Shown in pieces: positions 43,260 to 56,115 of a stretch of 64,000 nt of DNA. Position numbers and translations under genes: made by a program. Positions within the stretch are counted from its first letter, which is position 1. The number at the start of each line of letters is the position of its first letter. This DNA comes from Phycomyces nitens. Its lineage: Eukaryota; Mucoromycota; Mucoromycetes; Mucorales; Phycomycetaceae. Location: assembly GCA_022702545.1 (NCBI GenBank), contig JAHRBC010000001.1:3906001-3970000 (forward strand). The letters run 5' to 3'. The notes under the pieces are model-generated. The model ran no database searches, was not told where the DNA came from, and saw nothing but the letters and a program-made list of their open reading frames with translations.

Positions 43260-46200
43260 CCATTAGTATACTTGCGGATCATTTGCTTGATTGTACCATT
43301 GAGACGCTTGCATTTTCCATTGGTTCTTGGGTGAAAAGCAGAGGTCAGGCGGTGGGTTACTTTGAGGCGGGCGAGGTAAGAGGCGACGAGCTTGCTGGTG
43401 AAATTTGCACCACGGTCAGTCAAAATTTTGGTAGGACAACCAAAACGCATCACAATCTCTTCGTGGATGAAATCGGCCACAGCTTCAGCCGACGCCACAG
43501 GTACAGCACGTGCAATTGGCCAATTCGTGGTGTAGTCTACCGCTACTAACAGCCAACGATTGCCTTTTTGCGTGGTGGGGAGTTGGCCAACAAAATCGAG
43601 GTGCCAACGCTGGAATGCACTAGGGACCTTCAGGGGATGCATCTCATCATGGTGATTACCATCTTTTCTTGCATTTAGCTGGCATTCTGGACAAGTACTC
43701 AGCCATTTCTTGATATCTGTATGCATGGTTGGCCACCAGTGACGGGACTTGAAGAGATCGACCATTGTTGTGAATCCTGAGTGGCCAAAACCATTATGGT
43801 AATTCTGGATTGTATCGGCTCGGCGGGCAAAAGGGAGGAAAGGCACATCTTTCGACTCCGTCTCGTTGATCTTCACCTTATGGAACACCTTACCACTACG
43901 GACAACAAATTGGGCACGGTTCTTTTCAACGATACCACGAGCTTCTTGTGGGACTTGGTCAGGCTTGAACACATAGAATGTCGGCCAGTCTGATGCATGA
44001 GTGAGCGGTGTGGCATACAAGTACTCGGGTTCCAAGGATTCAGGATCACAGTTACTTTCTGGACCACCACAGCGGGACAAAGCATTGGGCACGTCGTTTT
44101 CTTTACCGGGCTTGTATTGTATATCTGGGGCGTACAGCTCAAGCTCGGCAATCCAACGAACAAGGCGTGGTGTCGGTGTGATCTGTGCACGGAAATACTT
44201 CAAGGGCAGGTGATCCGAGAATACAGTATATGGGCGGCCATCAATCAGACATGTCCAGGTCCGAAGTGCATGTATAATGCCAAGAAGTTCGCGCTCCTGA
44301 GCCGGATAGGATTGCTCTGCTCTGGAGAACTTCTTGGATTCGAATGCCAACGGGTGCCATGAACCATCATCACCTTCTTGCAGTAAAACGGCGCCTACAC
44401 CAAAGCCGGATGCATCTGTTTCGATCTTGTACGGCCTGTGCACGTTGGGCGCCTGCAGGACTGGTGGAGAGATCAACTTTTCCTTAATCAGCTCAAAGCT
44501 GTCCTGGCATTCTTTCGTCCAAACGATTGATCTTTGCTTGGCGCCAGTGCCCTTGGTAAGATCGGTCAGCAGTGACGCCATGCTTGCATAACCTGGGATG
44601 AACCGGCGGTAGTGCTGGGCCAAACCACAGAACTGGCGGACTTCTTGCACATTGGTGGGCACAGGCCAGTCTTTCACTGCTTTGACCTTGTGGGGGGCAG
44701 GAAGGATTCCCTGGGCGGAGATATGGAAACCCACAAAGATCAGCTCCTTCTTATTGAACTCGCATTTCTTGAGGTTGGCAACTAGCTTCGCTTCTTGGAG
44801 CAGCTTCAAGACATGGCGGACGTGTTGCTTGTGCTCAGACTCTGTCTTACTGAAGATGAGGATGTCATCCAAGTAGACCAAAGCAAAGTCATCCAGGCAA
44901 TCACCAAGTACTCGGTTCATCAGACTTTGGAATGTGGGCGGTGCATTGGTCAAGCCAAAAGGGAGAACCAGAAACTCGTACTGACCATAACGGGTATTAA
45001 ACGCCGTTTTCGGAACATCAGACGGTTGGATACTCACTTGGTGGTACCCGCTCTTGAGGTCAAGACTTGTGAAATGGGCGGAACCACATAGGCGCTCCAG
45101 GCATTCGTCGATTCACGGGAGAGGATGGTTATTGCGGACTGTCACCTTGTTAAGCGCATGGTAGTCTATGCACATGCACATTGCACCATCCTTCTTCTTT
45201 ACAAATAATACTGGGGCACCCCAGGGAGAAGCACTTGGTCAGATCAACTTTAAATCGAGTAACTCTTTCAACTGACGCTTCAGTTCATCCAGCTCCAGGG
45301 GGCTCATCTTGAACGGCGGCCTGTTGATTGGTCTGGCGCCTTCCGTGTCAATTACATGTCTTATGTTGCGATTGGGAGGCAGGCCAGGCAACTCGTCTTT
45401 AAACACATCGGGGAGTTCTTGCACCAGGTTTTCCCAACCAGCTTCGGCAAACACCTTCTCCACGTCTTCCTTCATGTATAGCAAGAAGCTATCAGTACCG
45501 TCTTCTCTTGTCAACTTGCTTGCTTGCTTGTGCGATATCAAATAATTCAGGCATGAGGAAGTGGTCTGTGTGGTGTGCGGCATCAAGGAAAAAGTCTTAT
45601 CCGCTTGTCTCAGTGTCCAACTGTCAGTGTTCCAATCTGGAACAGGCTTGGCTTGCTGTAACCAAGTACGGCCAAGGATCATGTCAAACTTCATGGGAAA
45701 GACAAAGGCCTCTACGGTATCTTGATAACCGTTAAGAGAGATTGACATGATGACCTTACGGCTAATGCGGGTGCGATGTCCATTGGCGGTTTCTACTTCA
45801 CGGCCTTGGACTGGGATTACAGTTTCGGCCAGTTCAGCTGTCTCTGGTGTCACATAATTGGTGCTTGCGCCACTGTCAATAAGGACTTGCAGGGTTCTTT
45901 CTTGGCTGACGGCCTTATACAGGGGGAGGTCTGTGCTAATTGAAGCATTTAACTGGTCTAGGTGTACCAAGTCTTGGCTATCAATTTCACTACTCTCAAC
46001 ATTGCTCTTGGTTACCACTTCGGGGACAATAGTATACTGGGAAGGAAGATCTTTATTAACATGTTCTTTATAGTTTACATCTACTTTGTTATTAATTACA
46101 TCCCTAGGTTCTTGATGTTCGTCGTGGTACTGCAACTGTTTGGGACTGTTGCGGTTCATGCTACGCATACGTTCCTCGTCTAGGCGGCGGAAGGGAGATA

Positions 46201-47305
46201 TGCGCTCTCGGCAGTTACGGCAGATATGGCCCGACTTGCCACACCAGAAACACTTGCGATCTCCTTGGCTGGAACCTTGCGAAGAGCTTTGACCATTGCG
46301 CTGCGACGAGCTGGGTTGGTAGTTTGATCTACCAAACCCCCTCCCCTCCATAGCATCGAGGTCCATTGGTGTGGGACCATCGTTGCGCGAGTAGTCGGGA
46401 ACGACCATGCGAGGAGCAGGTTGGGTGGGACGGCGGGCACTGTCAAAGGCTAGGGCAGCACGGACAGCATCTTCAAGGTCAAAAGGGTCCTTTGTGACCA
46501 CGTGGGAACGGACATCATTGCGGAGACCGTTGGTGAAACGGTCAACAGCTTCATCATCAGTCATCCCGGGGATTTCCAACTTGATGTCATAGAAGGCATC
46601 AACAAAAACTTCCACAGACGAAGTCTGGCGCAGGGCGGACATATGGGCACGGGCTTGGCGGGCAGACTGGACAGGACGGAATTCTCGGTTAAGGCGTTCC
46701 TTGAACGTAGCCCAAGTCTCAGTGGTGCAGTCCGAGTCTTCGATGCGACGCCACCAAGTGTCAGCACGACCACGAAGCAAGGTAACAGCATAAGTAGTCC
46801 ATTGAGCAGCAGGGAGAGCCGTTATGGCAGCATAACGTTCAATGGAACGAAGCCAACCATCAATAGCAGTGGCTGAACGCTCACCAGCATAAACCTCTGG
46901 TTCCTTGGCATGGCGGACAGGGGCCTTGGTGGTCATGGCGTTTTGAAAAGCCAGAGTCATGGCTTCGATCATGGCAGCCATATCGGTGGGACCGATGGGA
47001 TTTTCGGGTGTACCAGGGGGAAGCATGGGAGTGGGTACGTTTTGCGGGGATGTTTCAAAGGAAACCAAATTGGGATCGGCACGCCTAATCAAACGAGTAG
47101 CAGTAGCGCGGGCGTGTATATCAAAGGCTGCTTCCTGAGACGGGGTCAATTCCAGGTGTTGTTCGGCAGGGACAACAGGAACACAGCGGGAGGCAGAAAA
47201 ACCTTCTTTCAGATGGGCAGGGAGAAGTGCAAGGACTTTCTCTTCAATTTTGAATTTCTTGAGTAAATCAAATGGGATAACAGTATGGTCAGAGGAATTG
47301 TTCAT

Positions 47306-47317
47306 TCAGCTACCAAT
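47306..47317 (-). promoter_or_regulatory. G2 primer-binding site
   Basis: On the - strand, TTGGTAGCTGAAT follows the 5' LTR; the TGGTAGC core fits initiator tRNA-Met priming, as in G1 and G4. Confidence 0.65.
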
Positions 47318-47523
47318 TGTCAAGTCTCGACTGGGTGTATCTTGCTAATGCTTGACTTAGATGAGTTTTGCAATAGATCACCACCAACTAGGACGTTTAG
47401 GATAAATAGGAATATAGAGAATTGAATGCCTTTTTTATTGATACAAATCATTGTAGTATTTATACAGATTTTATAAGTGAAACTATCTAAACTAATTACT
47501 TTTTACTCAAGACACATTGGTTA
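47318..47523 (-). repeat. G2 5' LTR, inner piece
   Basis: Begins TGTCAAGTCTCGACTGGG, same as 31898; interrupted after GGTTA by element F. Remaining pieces are 57999-58092 and 63495-63543. Confidence 0.9.
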
Positions 47524-47765
47524 CACTGGGAAAACGGTGGGCTGTTCTACTGTGCACAGTTAACTGAGAACGTGGAGAAAGCTGAAGCAATTTTGCAACT
47601 CAACATGTTTTTTTGTGATCACCTTGAAAATATTATTTTCTTGTATTTAATTGGCTCGAATATAAAGAACAGGAGATAATATTTTTACACTCTTATAAAA
47701 CCATAGCAAATAAAGCATATGTAACACTTGTTTCCTTTTTGTTTAAACTTCAATACACAAATACC

Positions 47766-48159
47766 ATGTCTTCTACTTCCGATGTCTACAATGAGAAGTG
47801 CTTTTGCCCTAGATGCAGTACAAGCAAGAATGGTTACAGTCTTGTCCAGAAACTGACTGCTCAACGTTATGCAAAGAGAGCAAGATTAGAGTGTCTTGAA
47901 GATTGTGAAAGGGGCAAGTTACTTTTGTAAACACTCTATGAATTGTATCATAATATATTTTACTAGAAATCTCCACCCAATGCAATATGATAGATGTTGA
48001 TTTTGAACGTAAGGATTATTTATTGGCATAGCAACAGAAACTAAATAACTACTATATTCTATATTTGGCTACCTTGTTCCATAAAGTTGGGTCCTCAGAT
48101 GTACTTGGTGATCAGGAGAACTCGCTGTTTTTTGGAAGCCGATCCTTTTGCCGATTATA
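47766..48159 (+). pseudogene. Gene 2 remnant of element F (exon 1 and start of the acidic exon)
   Basis: MSSTSDVYNEKCFCPRCS with few changes from element B, followed by the MIDVDFE mini-exon and KVGSSDVLGDQENS. It is cut at 48159 by CACTA copy E; everything downstream of this point is deleted. Confidence 0.85.
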
Positions 48160-50371
48160 CACTATGGCAAAAGGAGTGGGAACAGCTACCGAAACGGTAA
48201 CATAACTGCCATTTTTTATGATTTTAGAGTGCTTTCTCTCTGCAGATTGTGGTTGAAAGGTAATGTCATTGATGCCAATTCATAAAAGTCACATGGAATC
48301 TCTTTTCATCTGATAATGAGGTAGTTGTAGTACCATAGAAAGGGCCCGTAAATTTTTAGGCAACCTTGTTTATTGAAATGAGCATTTTATTTGGTGTTGA
48401 AGATGTTGCGCATTCTTGAGAAAAATAATTTTTTGGCTGTGTGAACAAAACGGTAGCATAACTACTGTTTTTTTGAAACCAATTTTTTGTTTTTGACATT
48501 ATTAGCCATTTTATTTTATTTGGTGTCCATATAATAATATAAAGAAGTATAGAGAGAGCATTATAAAGAAAGAATTATAAAATAAAGAGGCTACTCATGG
48601 TGACGCGTCAATTATTTTTGAATATGTAGTACAGTGCAATAAAATAGAATTATTTCCGTCTGGTAGGTATTGATTGAGTCGTTGATGTTGGACGTCATCT
48701 ACATTAACAACTGCAAATATCGGTTGTAGTATATAGCCCATTGTACAAAGTGCGGGCTGCTACTTTATTTCTGCTACATACAAGTCATCGTTTGTAATGT
48801 CAAGCTCCTTCATGAGTTTTTTCTAAAGTAACAAAATATTGACTAAAGTCTTAATCTCTATACTAAAAGTAGAGATGAATAATACTAATGAGCTGGTTTT
48901 CATTAGTTATATTGTGATTGCTAGGTAAGCATGTACAAATAGCAAGTGATTCTTATTTTGTGTTTTTACTAATACTATATTTATTTTCTACAAGGACAAG
49001 GGGGTGTTGGGTGGTGATTGTTGGTGCTAATATCGCCGTTTGGGTATATAAATGAAGAATGCAAAGTTGAATCCATCCAATGATGGACATTAACAATGAC
49101 AGTGGAAACATCAACCTCCATAGCATTCAAATAAGTATGCCACAGGTAATAACTAAACAGAACTTCATTTATACTATTATTATGCCGTGTATAACATTAC
49201 TATTTAAATAGACAAATTGACTGAAAAGCTTACACAGTTGGTCACCACTTCTCCCATTGAAAATATCACAAAAACGAGCTTTAATATATATATGTGGTTG
49301 CAAAAGGTTAATATTAGGATAGATCTTAATTATTATATTGATATAGTTGCGGATTTCAGAGTATCTAATGAGCTTATCCAGTTTACTTATAATTCTCTCT
49401 ATGAATTGAGTGGAGCAGCTTTGTAATGGGCCTCGGCGATTTATTATATGAAAAAAGGTGTATCAGGTAATTTTGAATAGTTTAAAAGAGACCGAGATAT
49501 AGCCTTGCTATAAACTTGTTGGGAAAGTAAGTTGCGCAGATTCTCAAAGTGTATCTTATGGAAAAGGTAATAATCGATTGTAACAACAATAAAATACTAT
49601 ACTATGATTTAACTTGTGTTTTTATTTTATCTGGCAACGCAAAAGTTATATTAAGATACAAGGGCCATTCCTTTGTTCACAATCTAAAGGATATGGTTAT
49701 TATCCATGCTTGGCAAGTATCAGACAGCAAGCTATTTTATTAATATTTTCACCAAAAACCTTTGCAGTCAAATGAAGATTGATCAACCCAAAGGAATATT
49801 CAAAAGTCAATAGTTTGTTAAAGTGTTTGGTTTGTATATATTTTTCATTTATTATAAATAGATATTTGGTATAAAAAGGGATCAATTGGACAAATACCTT
49901 GATTAGCTTGGTAAGTTAGTAATTGATACAAGTGGTGGTCTCAAAGAAAAGAGTAAACTTCATTTACATAATACGCTTTATCAATAAGATCAAAAAATAC
50001 GGCACAAGAAAACCCATAGAGAATAACCTTTGTTTATGTTAATATTTTTCTCAAACCATGCTTTGACTATGAATTGCGGCATCAACTAAAAGCATGGTCT
50101 TATATTATCAAACACTATTTAATTTACAAGAACACTATCATATGGCCATAAAATAATATAATGGTCTGTCACAGAATCAATATAAATATTATAGAATGCT
50201 GTGCACCAAGTCTTGGAAAAGGCTTTACAATCAATAATCAGGCTCATAAATAAATAATAGAGAATAATAAAGTAAGTTGACTCTAATATATGTTTTGAAT
50301 ACACATTATAGTTAATACAATATTATTTATTACAATATAGCAGCAAAGTCTAAGTCGTTCTTTTCTTTTTT
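48160..50371. mobile_element. CACTA transposon E, right half deleted
   Basis: Starts CACTATGGCAAAAGG, then the same subterminal block as element D, and follows D closely to about 50357. It ends in TTCTTTTCTTTTTT (50358-50371), beyond which the sequence is element F gene 3 upstream DNA. No right end exists, so it cannot move. Confidence 0.85.
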
Positions 50372-50563
50372 GCTCTTTTTTCCTTTCCCTCGTTTCCTAT
50401 ATCCGGGCCCATTTTTTCTTTCTTTTTTACACATCTTTACACTAAAAAATTGGCGGCTTCTTTATAAACATGCGCTCATTCCAATACATCCTGCTTGCAT
50501 TGCTCATCCAAACAATCTGTGGTCAGTTGAATGTGCCTTTAGCATCTCGCAAATTATCCTGAC

Positions 50564-50943
50564 TGTTAAATCAGAGGAAAACAAAGCACGGACAAGAGTA
50601 CGGTGAGACTTTGTTTATTAAGAGAGAAAGAATTTGTGAATAAGATGAAGACTATTGCTATTCGTATTGTGCGTTTATATAGACATTGAGATGAGTGCTA
50701 GTGATGATATGATGATATCATGTAATGTCTGTTCTCTCTACCAACTATTAGATATGACTTGTTATTTTACTTAGTACTATTAACCAGTGTGTTAGTACTA
50801 GTTGTTAGTGTGTCTTTACGTATGAATAATGTATTTGGAAAGGTACACTCTTTAGTGCACTTCCAGTAGGTCGGTTATTCAATATGTTTCAATATTGGTA
50901 ATTTGTGTTAATGTTTCAATCTATGATTATGTTGGATACAACA
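50564..50943 (-). repeat. G3 3' LTR
   Basis: 380 bp, starts TGTTAAATCAGAGG and ends GATACAACA in + orientation. Confidence 0.95.
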
Positions 50944-51022
50944 TTACCCCCCTCCAGGTTGGAACAACCGTTTGAATTGCTGTGGGAGCCTATGTAAGGA
51001 TACACTGTAGCATTCGTTGAGT

Positions 51023-54000
51023 TCAGTTGCGTCTGCGTTTACTGGATTGTGTAGGTTCTTGGGATGACATGGTGCGCTTGTTATGTTTGATCGTAGATTG
51101 TTTCTGAGGTTGTTCAGCACCTCGTCTTTGCCAGTATTTGTCAATAATGCTCAAATCGTTGAAGTGACTGGTTGGTTCCCAAGTGTCTTGATCTGGTGCA
51201 TAGTTTTTCCAACGTACTCTGTAAAGATAGTCGCCTTTGTCTTTACGATGGTCAATGATGGCTTGTATCTCGTAGAAATTGTCAGAAGAGATAACGGTAT
51301 CTTGGGATATCAGCTTAATTTGCGAGGGCGGAATGTTTCTTGATAAAAGTGCACCCGTTTCGTCTTGCAAGATGTAGCTGCCTCCTTTTGTTCTGCCCTT
51401 GACTGTGAATGGTCCCTCATATCTTGGATCGGTCTTGGATTTTTTGAGGATATTCTTGATCATCACGTTGCTGTCATTGGGAAACTCCATTATGATATTA
51501 TGGCCCTTATCGTGTCTTCCCTTGTCTGCTGCTTGTGTGGCCTTGATACGTTCTCGGATAGCAGGGAATACGACAGTCTCCATTTGTTCGATACGGTCCT
51601 TTCTTTCTTTTAGACAGTTTGGAGAAGTGTGTGTACTTTCCGTTTTTCGGTAGTCAGAGAAATCGGTCGGTTGTCTGGCAAACATGAGAGTGAAGGGACG
51701 TGTGCCATGTAGTTTAGCATGTTTGCTGTTTATGGCCAGTTGCGTACTTGGGATGTATAAATCCCAGTCTTGCTTTGCTCCTTGTGTTCTCTTGTTTATG
51801 ACTTCCTTTGCCGTGTGTACCCATTTCTCAGCCACACCATTTGCTCTTGGATGATATGGGGTCACTAGGCGATGATCGATTCCTGCTGCCTGGGTGAATG
51901 TCTTGACGAGTTCATTGACAAACTCGGTACCGTTGTCTGACTGTAGGATCTTAGGTAATCCATAGTCACAGAAGATCTGAACAAGTTGTCTTGCAATTGT
52001 TAAGGATGTCTTGTCGGGAATTGCGCGGAGTATACAGAATCGGGAGAAGATGTCAACCATTACTAGGATATAATGGTTGCCGTTGTGTGAGGTGGTGTAT
52101 GGACCAGCAAGATCAATGGCCCAGTGTTCACCTGGTTGACTGGCAGTAATAGGTTTCAGCGGATGATAACCGTGTTTTGTGACATTGAATCGTTGACAGT
52201 TCAAGCAGTTCTTTACCGTTTCTGTGGCGTCTTGCTTGAGGTTAGTCCAGTGGAGTCCATCACTGTGTATAGCATTGACTATAGCATCTGTACCAAAGTG
52301 GCCGAGTAGATGTGCTTGATTGAGGATATGCTGTCTGTCTTTGATTGGTGGTGTAATCATTTCGCTTGTGTTGTGCATTCGTTGAAGGGCATGTGATGGT
52401 TTCTGTACTGCTTTTGCCGGATGCTTCATAGAGGGTTCTATGGTTTTATCCTCCCCAGCGGTTTTTCCGAGGTGAAAAGGCGTGATAGAGCATCTGGTAA
52501 AATATTTGCAATGCCAGGTCTGTGAACTATGTCGTAGTTATAGTCGCAGAGCACGTCAAGCCAGTTAATCATCATAGGATTGGCGATCTCTTGTGTGTGA
52601 AGGTAGGTGAGTGCCTTGTGGTCCGTGTACAACGTGAATTTGTTACCCCACAGAAACTTGTGGAATTTGGTCAGGGCATAGACAATACCCAGGAGTTCAC
52701 GTTTGGTAACGGGATAGTTACGTTCAGACTTGGAGAGAGCGAGCCATGAAGCCAATGTAACGATATTGGTTGTTGATGATCTGATAGAGCACTGCGCCTA
52801 TTCCAGTGTTAGAGGCGTCCGTGGCAACCAGGAAAGGCTGATTGGTGTCCGGGTGGCTTATAACTGGTGCGTGGGTAAGTGCGTGTTTGAGCTTGGAAAA
52901 AGCTTGTGTTTGTTCCTCAGTCCATAACCCTTGTAATGAGTCAGCATTGCGCAGTTTATCGAGTGGAGATGACAGTTGCGACAAGTTTGGAATATGCTCG
53001 CGAAAGTAATTGACGAGACCGAGGAATCTTTGAATGTCTTTGCCAGACTTGGGTTGAGGCCAGATGTTGGCATTATGAACTTTGCGAGCGTCGAGATCAA
53101 CACCTCTTGTACTCACAGTGAAACCCAGTAAAGATACAGAAGTTTGCGCGAAGTGACATTTCTGTGGATTAAGAATGAGGTTGACGTCTGTAAGCTTTTG
53201 AACGGCGGTTTGGACGTGTTTAACATGGTCGGTCATGTTAGTGGAAAAGACTACGATATCATCCACAAAGGCAGTAACATATGGAGTGTCATGGTAAATG
53301 AGATTCACAACACGTTGAAACTTGGATGATAAAGGCTTGAGGCCGAATGGACATCCACGAAACATATACTGATTGCCTTCGAATGTGAATGTGGTCTTGT
53401 GTCGATCATCCTCATGAATCTTAAAGCGATGGAATGCACTCTTGAGGTCGAGAGTGGTGAATATGGTGGCACCTCGTAGCTTGTGGAAGAGCTCGGAAAT
53501 GAGTGGCAGAGGGAACCTGTCATCTGGCAGCAGAGTGTTGATTGCTCTGGGATCCAGGCAAGGTCTCTTTCCTGTTGGGTTGCCAAACTCATCTTTCTTG
53601 GGTGCGAAGGTAAGTGGGCTATTCCACTTAGTGTTGACGGGTGCACGCTGGATTGTGCCGTCAGTTAGCCATTGTTTGATGTGTTTGGCCATCAGTGGTA
53701 CAAGTTGCAGAGCGATGGGATATTGACGCCGATAGACTACCTGACCTGGAGGAGTAGGTAGACATACGATAGACTCTTTAACTGTACAGAATGAGGAAAT
53801 GGGGATAGCTTCGTTTGATTTAATAAAGGGTAAAAGAGCCTTCATGAAAGTATTATGTTCAGCAGGTGTTCCAGCTGGTGAATTATTGGGTTCTTCTTTT
53901 TCCATTATGGGAGTAGGGGCCTGAGGCGCGTTAGATCCATACCAACTAGTTGCCAGTCCTAACAAATGAATGCCAAGGCTAGGCATCAAGTCTGTACCAA

Positions 54001-55686
54001 TACTAACATCTATATTCTCAGCAAGATCCATAACTTCAAACGAGTGTGCTATCTTTTTATCATTATATGAAACATTTATTTTATTTGTAACTCCTAGTCT
54101 ATGGGTTGTAACGTCCTTGGTTGCCAACACGATCTTTCCCTTGCGGGGAAGTATGGCCCAACCAAATTTGCTACAGATTTTGGTGTTCACCGAACTGATA
54201 GTAGCCCCGGTGTCCACCAATGCCCACAGTTGCTCGCCTTCTAAGGAGATGGGAACAAGATAAGAGTGAGTAGACCGTTGAGAGATATCTACGTTAGTGC
54301 TCGTGTACTTACAAGGAGAGCACTGTTCCAAGTCCATTTCCATGGACTGGTCATCCTCGGATGAGCTGGCATCCAAGGGAACGAGAGGGTCTTCCACGAC
54401 GGCGTGGGCAGAACGGACGGCGAAGTGGGGAGCAGAGCCCCAAGCAGAGCCCAACGTAGAACTGGAAGAGCCGGAGACAGAAGAGCAGCGGTGTCTTGGT
54501 GACCAGACTTCACCACACCAGCGACACGGAGAGGACCCAACGTACTTGTTGGTGTTGGTGGCGTGCTTCTCCACACGATTACCACCCTTGGTGGCCAGGA
54601 CGTTCTTGAGAACTCGGCAATCTTCTGAGTCATGGTTTCCCTTGCCATGCAAGGTACAGCGCTTGACGGCAAAGCGGTCATGACTGTGTGAAGACACACG
54701 AGAGGAACCGGCGGAACGGCCAACAGAAGCAGAAGTGGGACCAGAGGGGGAACGAGCAGGAGAAGCAGAGGCAGAGACAGATGTGGCCGAAGAAGAGGTC
54801 ACGGACGAAGCAAGAGAACCAGAAGGGCGGCTGGTGATTACCTTGCTGTAGATGGACCTGGCAAGGGAAGCAGCTTGGTCGATCGTGTCTCTTTTCTCCA
54901 GAGGCATGTTGACTTGTAGTAGGGACACCTGTCTGGAGAGCTCGGGGAGCAGGGAACCAGTGTATGCCACAGACATGAGGAGATCATCATTGATCTGGGC
55001 TTCCCTGCGCACCCGCTGGAATCTGTCGGTATACTGATTGACGGATTCCTTGGGGGACATCTTCATCATCATGAGCTCCTGGGTGAGCTGGACGCGACGC
55101 TCCACGTCGTTGATACCATATGCCTTCACAAAGGCACCACGAGCAAAGGACCAGGGAGATCGGGAGAACTACGGAGGTAGTCGTCGAACCAGGAACGTTG
55201 TTCTCTTGAGAGAACCATGGGGAGAAGACGGTGCCAGTCCTCGTTGAGGTTGAGGCTGTAGGACAGCAAAACATCCTCAAACTTGTTGAGGCATTCCTCA
55301 ATAGAGGAATAAGTCTTCTGGGTGCTATCCCACTCGTTTCCCTGCCACTGGAAGACAGGAAGCTCACGAGGGACAACGCGAGATTGGTGGGCTGTCTGTG
55401 CGGCAAAGACAGGTTCAGGACGGACCAGGTGGGCGTGAGCGGAGAGCAAAAGGGTTAGATCGCCCTCCATTGACGTAATGCTCTGGCGGAGGTGAGCTTT
55501 GGCCTCATCAGGCTGATCTTGCTCAATGGCATCGGCCAGGGCAACAGTACAGGCAGAGAGTCTCTCACGGAGACGCGAGATGGCGGCCAAGGACTTGACG
55601 GGCTGGCTGGGAGCAGCGGCTTCAGACATGCTGAGGTCACTCAAGGCGGCCAAAATAGGAGAGTTGTTTGCTTGCTGGACAGACAT
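51023..55686 (-). pseudogene. G3 Gag-Pol with chromodomain, at least three frame breaks
   Basis: Gag starts MSVQQANNSPILAALSDLS at 55686. The frame breaks at the G-run 55153-55155 and continues as FVKAYGINDVERRVQLT; later come C/H clusters (CRWCGEVWSPRHRC), protease LWALVDTGATISSV, RT LDLKSAFHRFKIH and FVDDIVVF, and start of RNase H (VATDASNTGIGAVLYQ). A second break near 52733-52742 (GA repeat) leads to SKSERNYPVTKRELLGIVYA and LYTDHKALTYL; a third at the C-run 52453-52456 leads to integrase: zinc finger with CLNCQRF, core WAIDLAGP, LQSDNGTEFVN and NGVAEKW, then the chromodomain YRVRWKNYAPDQDTWEP. Chromodomains direct integration toward marked chromatin. Since the LTRs look identical, the breaks may be errors. 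Confidence 0.88.
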
Positions 55687-55735
55687 GACGGAAATTGGGT
55701 TTTGTAGTTGGTTTAAAAGAGTTCACCGTAAAAAA

Positions 55736-56115
55736 TGTTAAATCAGAGGAAAACAAAGCACGGACAAGAGTACGGTGAGACTTTGTTTATTAAGAGAGAA
55801 AGAATTTGTGAATAAGATGAAGACTATTGCTATTCGTATTGTGCGTTTATATAGACATTGAGATGAGTGCTAGTGATGATATGATGATATCATGTAATGT
55901 CTGTTCTCTCTACCAACTATTAGATATGACTTGTTATTTTACTTAGTACTATTAACCAGTGTGTTAGTACTAGTTGTTAGTGTGTCTTTACGTATGAATA
56001 ATGTATTTGGAAAGGTACACTCTTTAGTGCACTTCCAGTAGGTCGGTTATTCAATATGTTTCAATATTGGTAATTTGTGTTAATGTTTCAATCTATGATT
56101 ATGTTGGATACAACA
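55736..56115 (-). repeat. G3 5' LTR
   Basis: 380 bp, matching 50564-50943 by inspection. No TGG-type primer site follows it on the - strand; the adjoining sequence reads TTTTTACGGTGAACTC. Confidence 0.95.

Larger units (their letters stand above)
38733..47305 (-). pseudogene. G2 Gag-Pol, single frame with two TGA stops and a CACTA insertion
   Basis: Starts MNNSSDHTVIPFDLL at 47305. Gag has AIDGWLRSIERYAA, LLRGRADTWWRR and zinc knuckle CFWCGKSGHICRNC. Unlike G1, gag and pol form one continuous frame. Protease VLIDSGASTNYV, RT VLPFGLTNAPPTFQ and YLDDILIFSK, RNase H IETDASGFGVGAVLL, integrase WHLDFVGQLPTT, LTDRGANFTS and NGKCKRLNG (Glu changed to Lys at the last catalytic position). In-frame TGA codons lie at 45239-45241 and 45113-45115; both are CGA in G4. 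Element D interrupts the integrase between 43260 and 39400; the C-terminal part resumes at 39397-38733. These differences from G4 are largely C-to-T or G-to-A changes. Confidence 0.9.
50564..56115 (-). mobile_element. Chromovirus-type Ty3/gypsy retrotransposon G3, full length
   Basis: 5.55 kb with two 380-bp LTRs (50564-50943 and 55736-56115) that look identical, and a perfect 5-bp duplication CTGAC (50559-50563 and 56116-56120). A polypurine tract (rc of TTACCCCCCTCCAGG) lies beside the 3' LTR. Integrase ends in a chromodomain. Inserted in intron 1 of gene 3 of element F. Confidence 0.95.
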
